Positions 49,924-59,451 of a stretch of 64,000 nucleotides of DNA are shown here, piece after piece. The notes below the pieces were generated by a model. The model was not told the DNA's origin. It did not search any database and saw only the letters and a program-made list of their open reading frames with translations. Source of the DNA: CAIWHR01 sp963816925 (GTDB taxonomy: Bacteria; Pseudomonadota; Gammaproteobacteria; Burkholderiales; Casimicrobiaceae); assembly GCA_963816925.1 (NCBI GenBank), contig CAWFMY010000005.1, positions 186,001 to 250,000 of the forward strand, written 5' to 3'. Position 1 is the stretch's first letter; every line of letters begins with the position of its first letter. The translations under genes were made by a program, and so were the position numbers.

Positions 49924-52530
49924 ATGTCCACGCCCGCCGCCAGTACGAATGCCCCGCTGTCGGCGCACACGCCGATGATGCAGCAGTATCTGCGCGCGAA
50001 GGCGGAGCATCCGGACAAGCTCCTCCTCTACCGGATGGGCGATTTCTACGAGCTTTTCTACGACGACGCGCAGCGCGCGGCCAAGCTCCTCGACATCACG
50101 CTCACCGCACGCGGCGCCTCGGCCGGTGCGCCGATCCCCATGGCCGGGGTGCCGTTCCACTCGGTCGAAGGCTACCTCGCCCGATTGATGAAGCTGGGCG
50201 AGTCGGTCGCCATCTGCGAGCAGGTCGGCGATCCGGCGACGAGCAAAGGTCCCGTCGAGCGCAAGGTGCTGCGCGTCGTGACGCCGGGGACCGTGACCGA
50301 TGCGAACCTGCTCGACGCGAAGCGCGACAGCCTGCTCGTCGCGGTCAACGCGGGCAGGCATCGAACGGGCATCGCGTGGCTCAATCTCGCCTCCGGGCAT
50401 TTCACGCTGACCGAAGTGGTGGTCGCCGAGGCCGCGTCGCTCCTGGAACGCCTCGACGTGGCCGAGCTGCTCGTGCCCGACGGCGCGCCGCCCCTGGCAA
50501 ACGGCAGCGCCGTCCCCATCCGAGCGCTGCCGGCCTGGCAGTTCGACGCCGCCGCCGCAACGCGGTCTCTCGCGAAGCACTTCGGGATGCAGGATCTCGC
50601 CGCGTTCGGTATCGAGGATCGCGACCTCGGCCTGGGCGCGGCAGGCGCGCTGTTCGGCTACGCGGCGGCAACGCAGCAGTCGTCGCTTGCGCACATCCGC
50701 GCGCTCGGCGTCGAATCGGCGAGCGAATTCCTGTCGCTCGACGCCGCGACGCGCCGTAATCTCGAGATCACCGAAACGCTGCGCGGCGAGCCCGCGCCGA
50801 CGCTGCTTTCCCTCTTTGACACGTGCGCGACGACCGCAGGGAGCCGCCTGCTGCGGCATTGGCTCACGCACCCGCTACGGGCGCAGGGCGCGGCGGCGGC
50901 GCGGCATGGCGCCATCGTCACGTGGAACGACGACGCCCGCGCGCGTCGCGCGCTGACCGCGGAACTTGCGCAAACCGTCGACATCGAGCGGATCGCGGCC
51001 CGCATCGCGCTCGCGTCGGCGCGACCGCGCGAACTCGCCGGCCTGCGCGACACGCTTGCGCGGCTGCCGGCCATCGACGCGATGCTCGCCGGCAACGAGG
51101 CGCCCTTGGTGCGCGAGCTGGCGGCGGGGCTGGCCGTCGATCCGCAATGGGCGGGACTGCTGACCCGCGCTGTTGCGACGGAACCTGCGGCACTCGTCCG
51201 CGACGGCGGCGTGATCGCCAAGGGCTTCGACGCCGAGCTGGATGAATTGCGCGCGATCGACGACACCTGCGGCGAGTTCCTGGTGGCGCTCGAATCCCGC
51301 GAGCGCGAGCGCACCGGCATCGCGAACCTCAAGGTGGAATACAACCGCGTCCACGGCTTCTACATCGAAGTCACGAATGTGCACACGCAAAAGGTCCCCG
51401 ACGATTACCGCCGCCGCCAGACGCTCAAGAACGCCGAGCGCTACATCACGCCCGAACTCAAGACGTTCGAGGACAAGGCGCTTTCCGCCCAGGATCGCGC
51501 GCTCGCCCGCGAGAAGCGCCTTTACGACGAGCTCCTCGCGGCACTCGGCCCCGCCATTCCCGCGTTGCAGGGCGCGGCGGCGGCGCTTTCCGCGCTCGAC
51601 GTGCTCACGACACTGGCCGAACGTGCCGAAGCGCTGAACCTCGTCCGTCCGGAATTCGTCGATGTGCCCGGCCTCGCGATCCGCGGCGGGCGGCATCCCG
51701 TGGTCGAGCACCAGGTCGACGCGTTCATCGCCAACGACCTCGACCTCGCGCCCGATCGGCGCCTCCTGATCGTCACCGGCCCGAACATGGGCGGCAAGTC
51801 GACCTACATGCGGCAAGCCGCGGTGATCGCGCTGCTCGCCTACTGCGGGTCGTTCGTGCCGGCGACCACCGCGCGCATCGGCCCGCTCGACGCGATCCAC
51901 ACGCGCATCGGCGCCGCCGACGATCTCGCGGGCGGCCGTTCGACGTTCATGGTCGAGATGACCGAAGCCGCGGCGATCCTGCATCGCGCGACGCCGCAAA
52001 GCCTCGTCCTCATCGACGAAATCGGGCGCGGAACGTCGACGTTCGACGGCCTCTCGCTCGCGTGGGCGATCGCGCATCAGCTCGCCGAGAAAAACCGCTG
52101 CCTCGCGCTGTTCGCAACGCACTATTTCGAGCTGACCGCGCTGCCCGCGGAAATCGAGGGCTGCGCCAACCTGCACTTCGACGCGGTCGAGCACGCCGAC
52201 GGGATCGTGTTCCTGCATGCGGCGGAAGACGGCCCCGCGAACCGCAGCTACGGCTTGCAGGTGGCGAAGCTCGCGGGCGTGCCCGCGGATGCCATTCGCC
52301 GCGCCAAGGGCTACCTTGCGCGGCTCGACAAATTCAGCGCCGCTGGCACGACACAGGCCGATCTCTTCGCGCCGCCGGGTGTCGCGTCACAGATCGACGA
52401 ACCATCGACGATCAACTCACCCGAAGCCGCCGCGGTTGCCGCGAGGCTTGCCGATCTCGATCCGGATGCGATGACACCGCGCGACGCGCACGCAGCGCTC
52501 TACGAGTTGCGAAAGCTGCTCCGACGATGA
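49924..52530 (+). CDS. mutS: DNA mismatch repair protein MutS
   Basis: An 868-residue ATPase that recognises mismatches. The N-terminal mismatch-binding motif is MGDFYELFYDDA (Phe-x-Glu), and the connector, lever and clamp domains follow. The C-terminal ABC-type ATPase has GPNMGGKSTYMRQ (Walker A), GAADDLAGGRSTFMVEM and DEIGRGTSTFDG (Walker B). The terminal helix-turn-helix region is present. I start at 49924, matching the family; the frame to 49798 reaches into the divergent gtrA upstream region. Confidence 0.97.
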   Translation: MSTPAASTNAPLSAHTPMMQQYLRAKAEHPDKLLLYRMGDFYELFYDDAQRAAKLLDITLTARGASAGAPIPMAGVPFHSVEGYLARLMKLGESVAICEQVGDPATSKGPVERKVLRVVTPGTVTDANLLDAKRDSLLVAVNAGRHRTGIAWLNLASGHFTLTEVVVAEAASLLERLDVAELLVPDGAPPLANGSAVPIRALPAWQFDAAAATRSLAKHFGMQDLAAFGIEDRDLGLGAAGALFGYAAATQQSSLAHIRALGVESASEFLSLDAATRRNLEITETLRGEPAPTLLSLFDTCATTAGSRLLRHWLTHPLRAQGAAAARHGAIVTWNDDARARRALTAELAQTVDIERIAARIALASARPRELAGLRDTLARLPAIDAMLAGNEAPLVRELAAGLAVDPQWAGLLTRAVATEPAALVRDGGVIAKGFDAELDELRAIDDTCGEFLVALESRERERTGIANLKVEYNRVHGFYIEVTNVHTQKVPDDYRRRQTLKNAERYITPELKTFEDKALSAQDRALAREKRLYDELLAALGPAIPALQGAAAALSALDVLTTLAERAEALNLVRPEFVDVPGLAIRGGRHPVVEHQVDAFIANDLDLAPDRRLLIVTGPNMGGKSTYMRQAAVIALLAYCGSFVPATTARIGPLDAIHTRIGAADDLAGGRSTFMVEMTEAAAILHRATPQSLVLIDEIGRGTSTFDGLSLAWAIAHQLAEKNRCLALFATHYFELTALPAEIEGCANLHFDAVEHADGIVFLHAAEDGPANRSYGLQVAKLAGVPADAIRRAKGYLARLDKFSAAGTTQADLFAPPGVASQIDEPSTINSPEAAAVAARLADLDPDAMTPRDAHAALYELRKLLRR

Positions 52531-52552
52531 CGACGTCGAATTCCGGCACCGC

Positions 52553-53578
52553 TCATTGCTCCGTGGTGCCGGTGACTCCCCACGTGTCCGCGAGCACGTA
52601 TCCCGACGGATACGGGTCGGTGGGATCGACCAGGTAGTTGGAGAAACCGGTGATCCACGCACGACCTTCGATGGCCGGCAGGATTGCCGACTTGCCCGCA
52701 ACCGTGGTCTCACCAAGTATCGTGCCCTTGAAGCGCGAGCCGATGATCGACTCGTGGATCATCGAGTCACCGACGCGCATTGCGCCACGGGCGTGCAGCA
52801 CCGACATGCGGGCACACGTACCGGTTCCTGTGGGGCTGCGGTCGGACCGCCCTGGGGCGACGATGCAGGTATTGCGCGTGGCCTTGCCGACACCGGCGAA
52901 TGGCCGGTCGAACTGCACGATGCTGACACCGGCAATTTCCGGATTCTCGGGATGGACGACATCGAGCTGCGCGCGCGCGGCAAGACGTATCTTTTCACCG
53001 AGGACGGCAAGGTCACGCGCCTCCGTGGGTTCGATCGAAAAACCGAGACGTGTCGCATCGACGATCGCGTACCACATTCCGCCGTAGGCGATGTCGACGC
53101 CGACGGCACCTTGCCCTTCGATTTCCAGCGTCGCATCGAGTCGGTCGACGAAGCTCGGCACGTTGGCAAATTCCACCGCAAGACATTTTCCGTCGCGGCA
53201 GGTCGCCCGCGCCCGGACGGGTCCGGCAGCGGTATCGACCATGACGATCGTCTCCGGCTCGCGCATCGCAATGATCCCGGTTTCCAGGGCGACGGTCACC
53301 GTGCAGATCAGATTGGATCCGGACATCGGCACGAATTCCGTCGGCTCCATCGTGATGAGTCCGATGGCGCAGTCAGCACGGGTCGGAGGTGTGATGAGGT
53401 TGACGTGCCGTGCGACGGATCCGCGCGGCTCGCAAAGAAGCATCCGCCGCAGGTCATCCTGGTCGCGCTGCATCGCCGTCATCCGCTCGAACATCGTGCG
53501 TCCTGGCGGCGGCAGCACGCCGCCGACGATCACATCGCCGACCTCGCCTTCGGCATGGCAGCCGACAACGGATATCAT
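52553..53578 (-). CDS. Proline-racemase-fold hydroxyproline dehydratase-like enzyme (Ser/Thr active site)
   Basis: A 341-residue member of the proline racemase superfamily. The two catalytic Cys of racemases and 4-hydroxyproline epimerases are both replaced: MCGH is MSGS (Ser86) and SPCGTG is SPTGTG (Thr250). Thr at the second site is known for trans-3-hydroxy-L-proline dehydratases, which eliminate water instead of epimerising. Ser at the first site is also compatible with loss of racemase activity. HPENPEIAGVSIVQF and DRSPTGTGTCARM are clear. It lies next to an enolase-superfamily cis-3-hydroxyproline dehydratase-like gene and an amino-acid transporter. I start at the ATG at 53578; a GTG at 53593 is possible. 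Confidence 0.85.
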   Translation of the reverse strand: MISVVGCHAEGEVGDVIVGGVLPPPGRTMFERMTAMQRDQDDLRRMLLCEPRGSVARHVNLITPPTRADCAIGLITMEPTEFVPMSGSNLICTVTVALETGIIAMREPETIVMVDTAAGPVRARATCRDGKCLAVEFANVPSFVDRLDATLEIEGQGAVGVDIAYGGMWYAIVDATRLGFSIEPTEARDLAVLGEKIRLAARAQLDVVHPENPEIAGVSIVQFDRPFAGVGKATRNTCIVAPGRSDRSPTGTGTCARMSVLHARGAMRVGDSMIHESIIGSRFKGTILGETTVAGKSAILPAIEGRAWITGFSNYLVDPTDPYPSGYVLADTWGVTGTTEQ

Positions 53579-53646
53579 GCGCTTCGCTTGCACGGCCTCG
53601 GACCTTTGCTGAGTTCGACGCGAGACACCGCGTTACCGCCAGAGGT

Positions 53647-54750
53647 TCAACGGTACGTCGCCACCGGCGCGCCGAGCGCGTCGCGAATGGGCTCGCAGCC
53701 AAGCCCCGGCGCGTCGCTCGCATTCATGACGCCATTGATGCGCTTCGGTGCGCCCGTCGCGATTTCCCGCGTGCCGTAGCTGTTGAAGTCGGTAGTGGAC
53801 AGCAGGAATTCCTCCGGAGTCGACTGCGCCAGATGCGCGATGGCTGCCGTGACGAAGTCGCCGCCCCACGTGTCCTCGATCGTCATCACCACCCCCGCGG
53901 CAATGCAGAGATCGCGCATCTGGCGCGCGCGCGTGAGGCCACCGACCTTGGAGATCTTGAGATTGATCGCGTCGAACGCGTGGTCCTCGATGCCGCGCAG
54001 CAGCGTCTGCATACCGTCGATGTTCTCGTCGAGGACAAACGGCAGTGCGGTCCGCCTCCGTATCGTCAGGCATTCCTCGTAGGTCGGGCACGGCTGCTCG
54101 ATGTAGACGTCGAGGTCGCGAACCGCGGCGACAACGCGTGCCGCTTCGTGCATCGTCCAGCCCGTGTTCGCATCGGCAATCAACACTTCACCGGGCGCGA
54201 GGATTTCGCGGCATTGGCGGATACGCAAGATGTCCTGGTCGGGATTGCCGCCGACCTTCAACTGGAATTTCGTGTAGCCTTCCTTGCGATAACCGTCGAT
54301 CTTCTGCGCCATGATCTCGGGCGCCTCCTGCGAGATCGCCCGATAGAGCTTGAGGTCCCGCTGCTGCCGGCCCCCGAGCAGCCTCCAGACGGGCATGCCC
54401 GCCGACCGGCCCAGAATGTCCCAGCACGCGTTGTCGACCGCGGCCTTGACATACGGATGCCCGCGCAACAAGGCGTCCATCGCGCGGTTCAGCACGCCGA
54501 GCTCGGTCGGATCGCGGCCGATCAGCTTTGGTGCGATCTCCCGCAACCCGGCGCGCACGCCGCCGGCATAAGCGGGCAGGTACGCGGAGCCGAGCGGGGT
54601 GCTTTCGCCATAGCCGCAGATGCCAGCGTCGGTTTCGATTTCGACGATCGTCGCGTCGAACACCGCCACGCTGTTGTCATTCGACCAGTTGTAGCGGCCC
54701 TCCTTCAGCGGCAGGTCCACCTGATACACGTTGAGGTTCGTGATTTTCAT
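53647..54750 (-). CDS. Enolase-superfamily cis-3-hydroxy-L-proline dehydratase-like enzyme
   Basis: A 367-residue mandelate racemase/muconate lactonising-group protein. It has the capping domain RYNWSNDNSVAVFDATIVEI, the first catalytic Lys in YTKFQLKVGG, metal ligands in IADANTG, YIEQPC and LDENIDG, and the second Lys in NLKISKVGGLT. The WSN, FQLKVGG and TIEDTWGGD blocks are what I associate with the cis-3-hydroxy-L-proline dehydratase / hydroxyproline-betaine epimerase branch, and the neighbouring proline-racemase-fold enzyme supports this. The product would be pyrroline-2-carboxylate. GGAG lies 11 bases before the ATG at 54750. Confidence 0.82.
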   Translation of the reverse strand: MKITNLNVYQVDLPLKEGRYNWSNDNSVAVFDATIVEIETDAGICGYGESTPLGSAYLPAYAGGVRAGLREIAPKLIGRDPTELGVLNRAMDALLRGHPYVKAAVDNACWDILGRSAGMPVWRLLGGRQQRDLKLYRAISQEAPEIMAQKIDGYRKEGYTKFQLKVGGNPDQDILRIRQCREILAPGEVLIADANTGWTMHEAARVVAAVRDLDVYIEQPCPTYEECLTIRRRTALPFVLDENIDGMQTLLRGIEDHAFDAINLKISKVGGLTRARQMRDLCIAAGVVMTIEDTWGGDFVTAAIAHLAQSTPEEFLLSTTDFNSYGTREIATGAPKRINGVMNASDAPGLGCEPIRDALGAPVATYR

Positions 54751-54794
54751 CGGCTGCTGTTCTCCCAATGTTCCGGCGGCGGCCGATTTCGGCG

Positions 54795-55517
54795 TCAGAG
54801 AACCGATTTCAGAAACTGGACCGTGTCCGGCTCGCGCGGCGCGCCAATCACCTGCTCGGGGGGGCCAATCTCGTGAATGCGCCCGGATTTGAAAAACGCG
54901 ACGCGGTGCGAAACTTCGCGCGCGAATCCAATCTCGTGCGTTACAACTATCATTGTCATTCCCTCACTCGACAACATCCGCATGGTGTCGAGCACTTCAC
55001 CCACGAGCTGAGGATCGAGTGCCGAGGTGACCTCGTCGAACAGCATGTAGGCAGGCGACATCGCGAGCGCTCGGGCAATCGCCATTCGCTGTTGCTGCCC
55101 GCCAGAGAGCTTGGCCGGAAAGACGTCGAGCTTGTCTCCGAGGCCGACCTTGCGCAACTGCGTCGTCGCGATCTGGTCCGCCTCGTCCACACCCTTGCCC
55201 AATACCTTGCGCGGCGCGAGCATCACGTTCTCGCGTACTGTGAGGTGGGGGAACGCGTTCCATTGCTGGAACACGATGCCGATCCGTTGCCGCAATCGGT
55301 TGAGGTCGGTGCCGCGTGCGTGAACATCGACGCCGTCGACGGTGATCCGACCCCCTTGAATCTGCTCGAGGCCGTTGATGCACATCAGCAGCGTCGATTT
55401 CCCCGAGCCCGAGCCGCCGATCACCGACACGACTTCCCCCTTGTCCACCGTCATCGACACGCCTTTCAGGACTTCCAGCGGGCCAAAGGATTTGTGCACA
55501 TCCTGAATTTCAATCAT
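54795..55517 (-). CDS. Polar amino-acid ABC transporter ATP-binding protein (GlnQ/GltL-like)
   Basis: A 240-residue ABC ATPase: GGSGSGKSTLLMCINGLE (Walker A), LSGGQQQRMAIARAL (signature) and LFDEVTSALDPQLVGEVL (Walker B) followed by VTHEIGFAREVSHRVAF. The PAAT family imports amino acids. It overlaps the permease gene by 8 bases and precedes the two hydroxyproline-type enzymes on the same strand, so hydroxyproline or a relative is a reasonable substrate, by context only. Confidence 0.9.
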   Translation of the reverse strand: MIEIQDVHKSFGPLEVLKGVSMTVDKGEVVSVIGGSGSGKSTLLMCINGLEQIQGGRITVDGVDVHARGTDLNRLRQRIGIVFQQWNAFPHLTVRENVMLAPRKVLGKGVDEADQIATTQLRKVGLGDKLDVFPAKLSGGQQQRMAIARALAMSPAYMLFDEVTSALDPQLVGEVLDTMRMLSSEGMTMIVVTHEIGFAREVSHRVAFFKSGRIHEIGPPEQVIGAPREPDTVQFLKSVL

Positions 55518-56163
55518 CTTCGCGCCACTTCGTCTCGAGATGCGCGCCCAGGCGCGAAATCGGAAAGCTCATTGCGAAATAGATTATTCCGCAAATCGTG
55601 AGGACCAGCAGCGGCTCCTGAATACGCGTCACGATCACCTGCGACGAGCGCAGGAGCTCCACGATGCCGATCCACAGCACAAGTGCCGTGTCCTTCATGA
55701 CGCCCAGGGTAAGCCCGGTCCACGACGGGAGGCCGACCCGAAGTGCGATCGGGAAAACAATGTGGCGCAGGTCCTGCCACCACGTCAGGCCCAGCGAGCG
55801 TGCCGCCCGACGCGTAGTCGCGGGTACTGCAAGCATGCCGCCGCGGACGATTTCGGTGCAATACGCCGCCGTGTAGAACGCCAGCATCACGCACGCGACC
55901 GTGAACGCCGACACGTCGAGGCCGATGATGGACTTGAACGAATTGGCGAGGATGAACTGAATCAGCAACGGGATCGACCGGAAGACGTCGAGCACGGCGC
56001 CAAGGGCCGCGTTGATCCAGCGCGGCGCGGTCGCGCGCACCACGCCCAGCACGAGGCCGAGGAGCGTGCCCCCCAGCACCGCCCAGAACGTCAGCGCCAG
56101 CGTTACGCCGGCTCCATGAAGCATGAACAGCAGATCGGTCGAGGTGAAATCGGTCGGGCCCAT
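55510..56163 (-). CDS. Polar amino-acid ABC transporter permease (GltK/HisM-like)
   Basis: A 217-residue permease with five helices: LLFMLHGAGVTLALTFWAVLGGTLLGLVLGVVR, a DVFRSIPLLIQFILANSF segment typical of the HisQM family, and the EAA loop RGGMLAVPATTRRAARSLGLTWWQDLRHIVFPIALR. It starts 8 bases after the stop of the truncated permease and overlaps the ATPase gene. Complete. Confidence 0.9.
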   Translation of the reverse strand: MGPTDFTSTDLLFMLHGAGVTLALTFWAVLGGTLLGLVLGVVRATAPRWINAALGAVLDVFRSIPLLIQFILANSFKSIIGLDVSAFTVACVMLAFYTAAYCTEIVRGGMLAVPATTRRAARSLGLTWWQDLRHIVFPIALRVGLPSWTGLTLGVMKDTALVLWIGIVELLRSSQVIVTRIQEPLLVLTICGIIYFAMSFPISRLGAHLETKWREDD

Positions 56164-56171
56164 GGCGGCGC

Positions 56172-56354
56172 TCAATACCGGAAAAGGCGCGATGCGACGA
56201 GTCGCGCCGACAGCGTCACGATCTTCGTGAGGACGTAGTAGATGACGGCAGCAATCGCGAAGAACTCGAACGTGCGGAACGTGCGGACATTGAGTTCCTG
56301 GGTGACGCCGGTCAGGTCGGTGTTGAGCCCGACGACCACGCCGAGCGAAGTCAT
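56172..56354 (-). pseudogene. C-terminal remnant of a second polar amino-acid permease
   Basis: Only 60 residues are present, beginning TSLGVVVGLNTDLTGVTQELNVRTFR and ending FEFFAIAAVIYYVLTKIVTLSARLVASRL. They correspond to the last third of a HisQ/GltJ-type permease, after the EAA loop. The usual earlier helices are missing, and the upstream sequence is the end of an unrelated Pot-type permease with no space between (TGATGA). The matching binding-protein gene is also missing. Either a rearrangement or a misjoined assembly replaced the front of the amino-acid operon. Confidence 0.75.
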
Positions 56355-57232
56355 CAGAATCGGTAACGACGGTGGGCCACCCAGTTGGACGTGACGGTCA
56401 GCAGCAGCGTGGCCGTCATCAGCACGAAGGACAGCGCGGCGCCGAACGGCCAGTTGGACAGGCCCGCGAACTGGTTGTAGACGGTCGGCCCCATCATCTG
56501 GAACGTCGGCCCGCCGAGCAGCACCGGCGTCGCGTAGGCGTTCATCGCCAGGATGAACGACAGGATCGTGCCGGCGATCACGCCCGGCATCGCGAGCGGC
56601 AGGATGACGTGGCGAAACGTGCGCCACGGACCGGCCCCGAGGCCCAGCGCCGCCTCCTCGATCGCGCGGTCGATGCCTTCGAGCACGGCCTGCAGCGTCA
56701 GCACGACGAACGGCAGATTGACGGCGATGACGCCGACGACGACGGCGAACTCGGTGTACATGATCTGCAGCGGCTCGCGGGTGACGCCGAGTCCGATCAG
56801 CACCGCGTTGACGAAGCCCGCGTTGCCGAACAGGACCATCCACCCGGCGGCGCGCACGGCGTTGCCGACGAAGAGCGGCAGGATCACGGCCATCAGCAGC
56901 AGGTTCTTGAAGCGCGATCGCGTGCGCGCAAGGCAATAGGCCATCGGAAACGCGAGCACGACGCAGATCGCCGTGCACAGCGCCGCGACCCGGATCGTGC
57001 GCAGCAGGACCGCACGTAGAACGGATCGGTGAAGAACTTGGCGTAGTTCTCGAGCGTGAACGCGTCGACCATCATCTTGGCCGGCGTGTACTGGTTGAGG
57101 CTGTAGCGAAACAGGATGACGATCGGCACCACGATGCCGATCGTCACGACGATGGACGCCGGCGCGATCATCGCGGCGGCCGTCCACCCGGGCGCGACCG
57201 GTGCGCACGGCCGGCGCGGCTACCGCGGCCAT
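56354..57232 (-). pseudogene. Pot-type ABC transporter permease (PotB-like), two frameshifts
   Basis: A permease of about 290 residues reads across three frames: APASIVVTIGIVVPIVILFRYSLNQYTPAKMM, then RAVLLRTIRVAALCTAICVVLAFPMAYCLAR, VGNAVRAAGWMVLFG and the EAA loop EEAALGLGAGPWRTFRHVILPLAMPG. One extra base lies at about 57190-57215 and one near 57014, each +1. It belongs to the spermidine/putrescine-type family, which also imports other compounds. Last intact gene of the Pot-like operon; the next gene is a truncated permease from another operon. Confidence 0.8.
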
Positions 57233-57265
57233 CGACTCGCGTCAGCCCGCCCGGTCCGCGGGGCG

Positions 57266-58329
57266 TCAGCCCTTGAACGTCTTGTCCCACCACTCCTTCA
57301 GGGCGGCGTCGTTCTTCGCGAGGTAGCTGTAGTCGAGATCGATCAGGCGCTTGCGCTCCTCGGCGTTGAAGCCGATGCGCTTTTCGGTGTCCGGCGGAAT
57401 CTTCGCGTTGGTGACGGTCGCGTTGTAGCCCATGTCCTCGGCGAAGGCTTCCTGCGCCGACGGCTCGAGCATCTCGTTCAGCCAGACGTGCGAGGCGTCC
57501 TTGTTCGGCGCGTTCTTCGGGATGACGAAGCCGGAGATGTAGAGCGGAACGCCTTCCTTCGGCGCGACGGTTTCCACCTTCGCGCCGGCCTTCTGCCATT
57601 GGACGGCGCGCGCCTTCCACATGATGCAGATGCCGACTTCCTCGTTTTGCAGCGCCTGCGCCATCGCCTCGTTGGTCGGCAGGATCTTCGCGCCCGCCTT
57701 GCGGCACGCCATCAGGCGCTCCTTGCCCGGCTCGTAGTTGGTCATCGAGCCGCCCGAGGCGAGCGCCGCGGCCATCATCGTGAACTGGTACTGGATGTCG
57801 ATGATGCCGAGCTTGTTGCCGTGCTTCGGGTCGAGCGCGTCGGCGAAGCTCGTCGGCGGCGTGGTGATGAGCTTCGGGTTGTAGAGGATCACCTTGCCCG
57901 AGTAGATGTGCCCGACGCCGTACGGATATTTCATCTGCGGCAGCAGGTACTGCGCGTTGGGGATCTTCGCGTAGTCGATCGGGCAGGCACAGGCCGGCGT
58001 CGTTCATCTCGTACATCTGCGCGGCGCGAAAGCCCCTGCAGGTCGCTGGTGCCGCGCGGCAGCCGCGCTTCGGCGCGCATCTTGGCGCGACGCTCCGGAT
58101 CGCCGCCGATGTCGTGCACGACTTCGTATTTCCTGGGCACCATCAGCGGCGTGTCGATGTTCTTCGACGAGCAGCTTCGAATAGTCGCCGCCCCAGGTGC
58201 CGACGACGACGCGGCCGCCGGCCTGCGCCCGCGCGGGCGCCCAGGCCGCCGACCGCGGCGATGCCGGCGAGCGCGCCGGCCGCCTGCAGCAACCGGCGCC
58301 GCTTGATGTCCGAACTGATGCTTTTCCAT
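57266..58329 (-). pseudogene. Pot-type ABC transporter binding protein (PotD-like), about five frameshifts
   Basis: About 350 residues can be assembled: a twin-arginine-like start (SISSDIKRRRLLQAAGALAGIAAVGG), then GGRVVVGTWGGDYSKLL, NIDTPLMVPRKYEVVHDIGGDP, QMYEMNDAGLCLPIDYAKIP and, intact from 57934, KYPYGVGHIYSGKVILYNPKL through KNDAALKEWWDKTFKG. Extra bases lie near 58325, 58250, 58165, 58036 and 57979, each +1. The protein binds the solute for the PotB/PotC-like permeases. Seven of ten codons lie in the intact last piece. Confidence 0.75.
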
Positions 58330-58366
58330 ACGGATAACCCCCGATCTCGCGATGGCGTATCATGGA

Positions 58367-59444
58367 TCAGCCCGCGCTGCCGCCATCGTCGGCGAGCACG
58401 AGGCTGGCGTGCGGCCGGCCAGTGCAAATGGATGCGATCGCCGGCGGCGTACGCGGGACCGGCGAACGTGTTCGGCGCCTGCACCAGCAACCGGTCCTGC
58501 GGCGTCAAGCGCACATAGTATTCCAGGATGCCGCCGAGATACGACGCGAACTCGACGGTCCCGGGAAAGCAGTTGTCGGTTCCGGCGACCGGCGCGCCGG
58601 CGAGCGACAGGCGCTCGGGCCGCAGGGCCAGCGTTCGGCCGCCGGGTGCAGCGTCGTCGCGGCAGCGGATGCGCAAGGCCGCTTGTGCTGCGAAACACGC
58701 CCGGGGCCTCGACGCGGCCGTGGAGCAAGTTCGTGCGGCCGACGAATCCCGCGACGAAGGCATTGGCCGGGATCTCGTAGAGGTCGCGCTGCGAGCCGAC
58801 CTGCTGCACTTCGCCGTTCGGACATGACCACCAGCCGGTCGGCCATGGTGAGCGCCTCCTCCTGGTCGTGCGTGACCATCACCGTGGTCAGCCCGAGCTT
58901 TTTCTGCAGCTCGCGGATCTCGACGCGCACTTCCTGGCGCAGCTTCGCGTCGAGATTGGACAGCGGCTCGTCGAGCAGGAGGATGTCGGGCTCGATCACG
59001 AGCGCGCGCGCCAGCGCCACGCGCTGCTGCTGGCCGCCCGACAACTCGCGCGGCAGGCGGTCGGCGAGACCTTCGAGTCGCACGAGGCGCAGCACCTCCG
59101 CCACTTTGGCAGCGACCTCCGGTTGCGGCAACCTGCGCATCCGCAGCCCGAACGCGATGTTGTCCGCCACGCTGAGATGCGGAAAGAGCGCATAGCTCTG
59201 GAACACGAGGCCCGTGTTGCGTTTCCACGGCGGCTGCCGGGTGATGTCGCGGCCGCCGAGGCGGATCTCGCCGGAGCGTGGGGGCCACGAATCCGGCGAT
59301 CATGCGCAGCGTCGTGGTCTTGCCGCAGCCCGACGGCCCGAGCAGTACCACGAGCTCGCCCTGCCGGATGTCGAGGTCGACGCCGGCGACGGCGCGAACA
59401 TCGCCGTAGGATTTGGTAAGTGCCGTGAGCTCGAGGCGCGCCAT
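58367..59444 (-). pseudogene. Pot-type ABC transporter ATP-binding protein (PotA-like), about four frameshifts
   Basis: About 355 residues when joined. The pieces are TALTKSYGDVRAVAGVDLDIRQGELVVLLGPSGCGKTT (Walker A), then FQSYALFPHLSVADNIAFGLRMRRL, LSGGQQQRVALARALVIEPDILLLDEPLSNLDAKLR, and a TOBE-type C-terminus (ALRPERLSLAGAPVAGT). Extra bases lie near 59286, 58823, 58692 and 58425. All motifs for ATP hydrolysis are intact within single pieces. Confidence 0.8.
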
Positions 59445-59451
59445 GAGGGTC

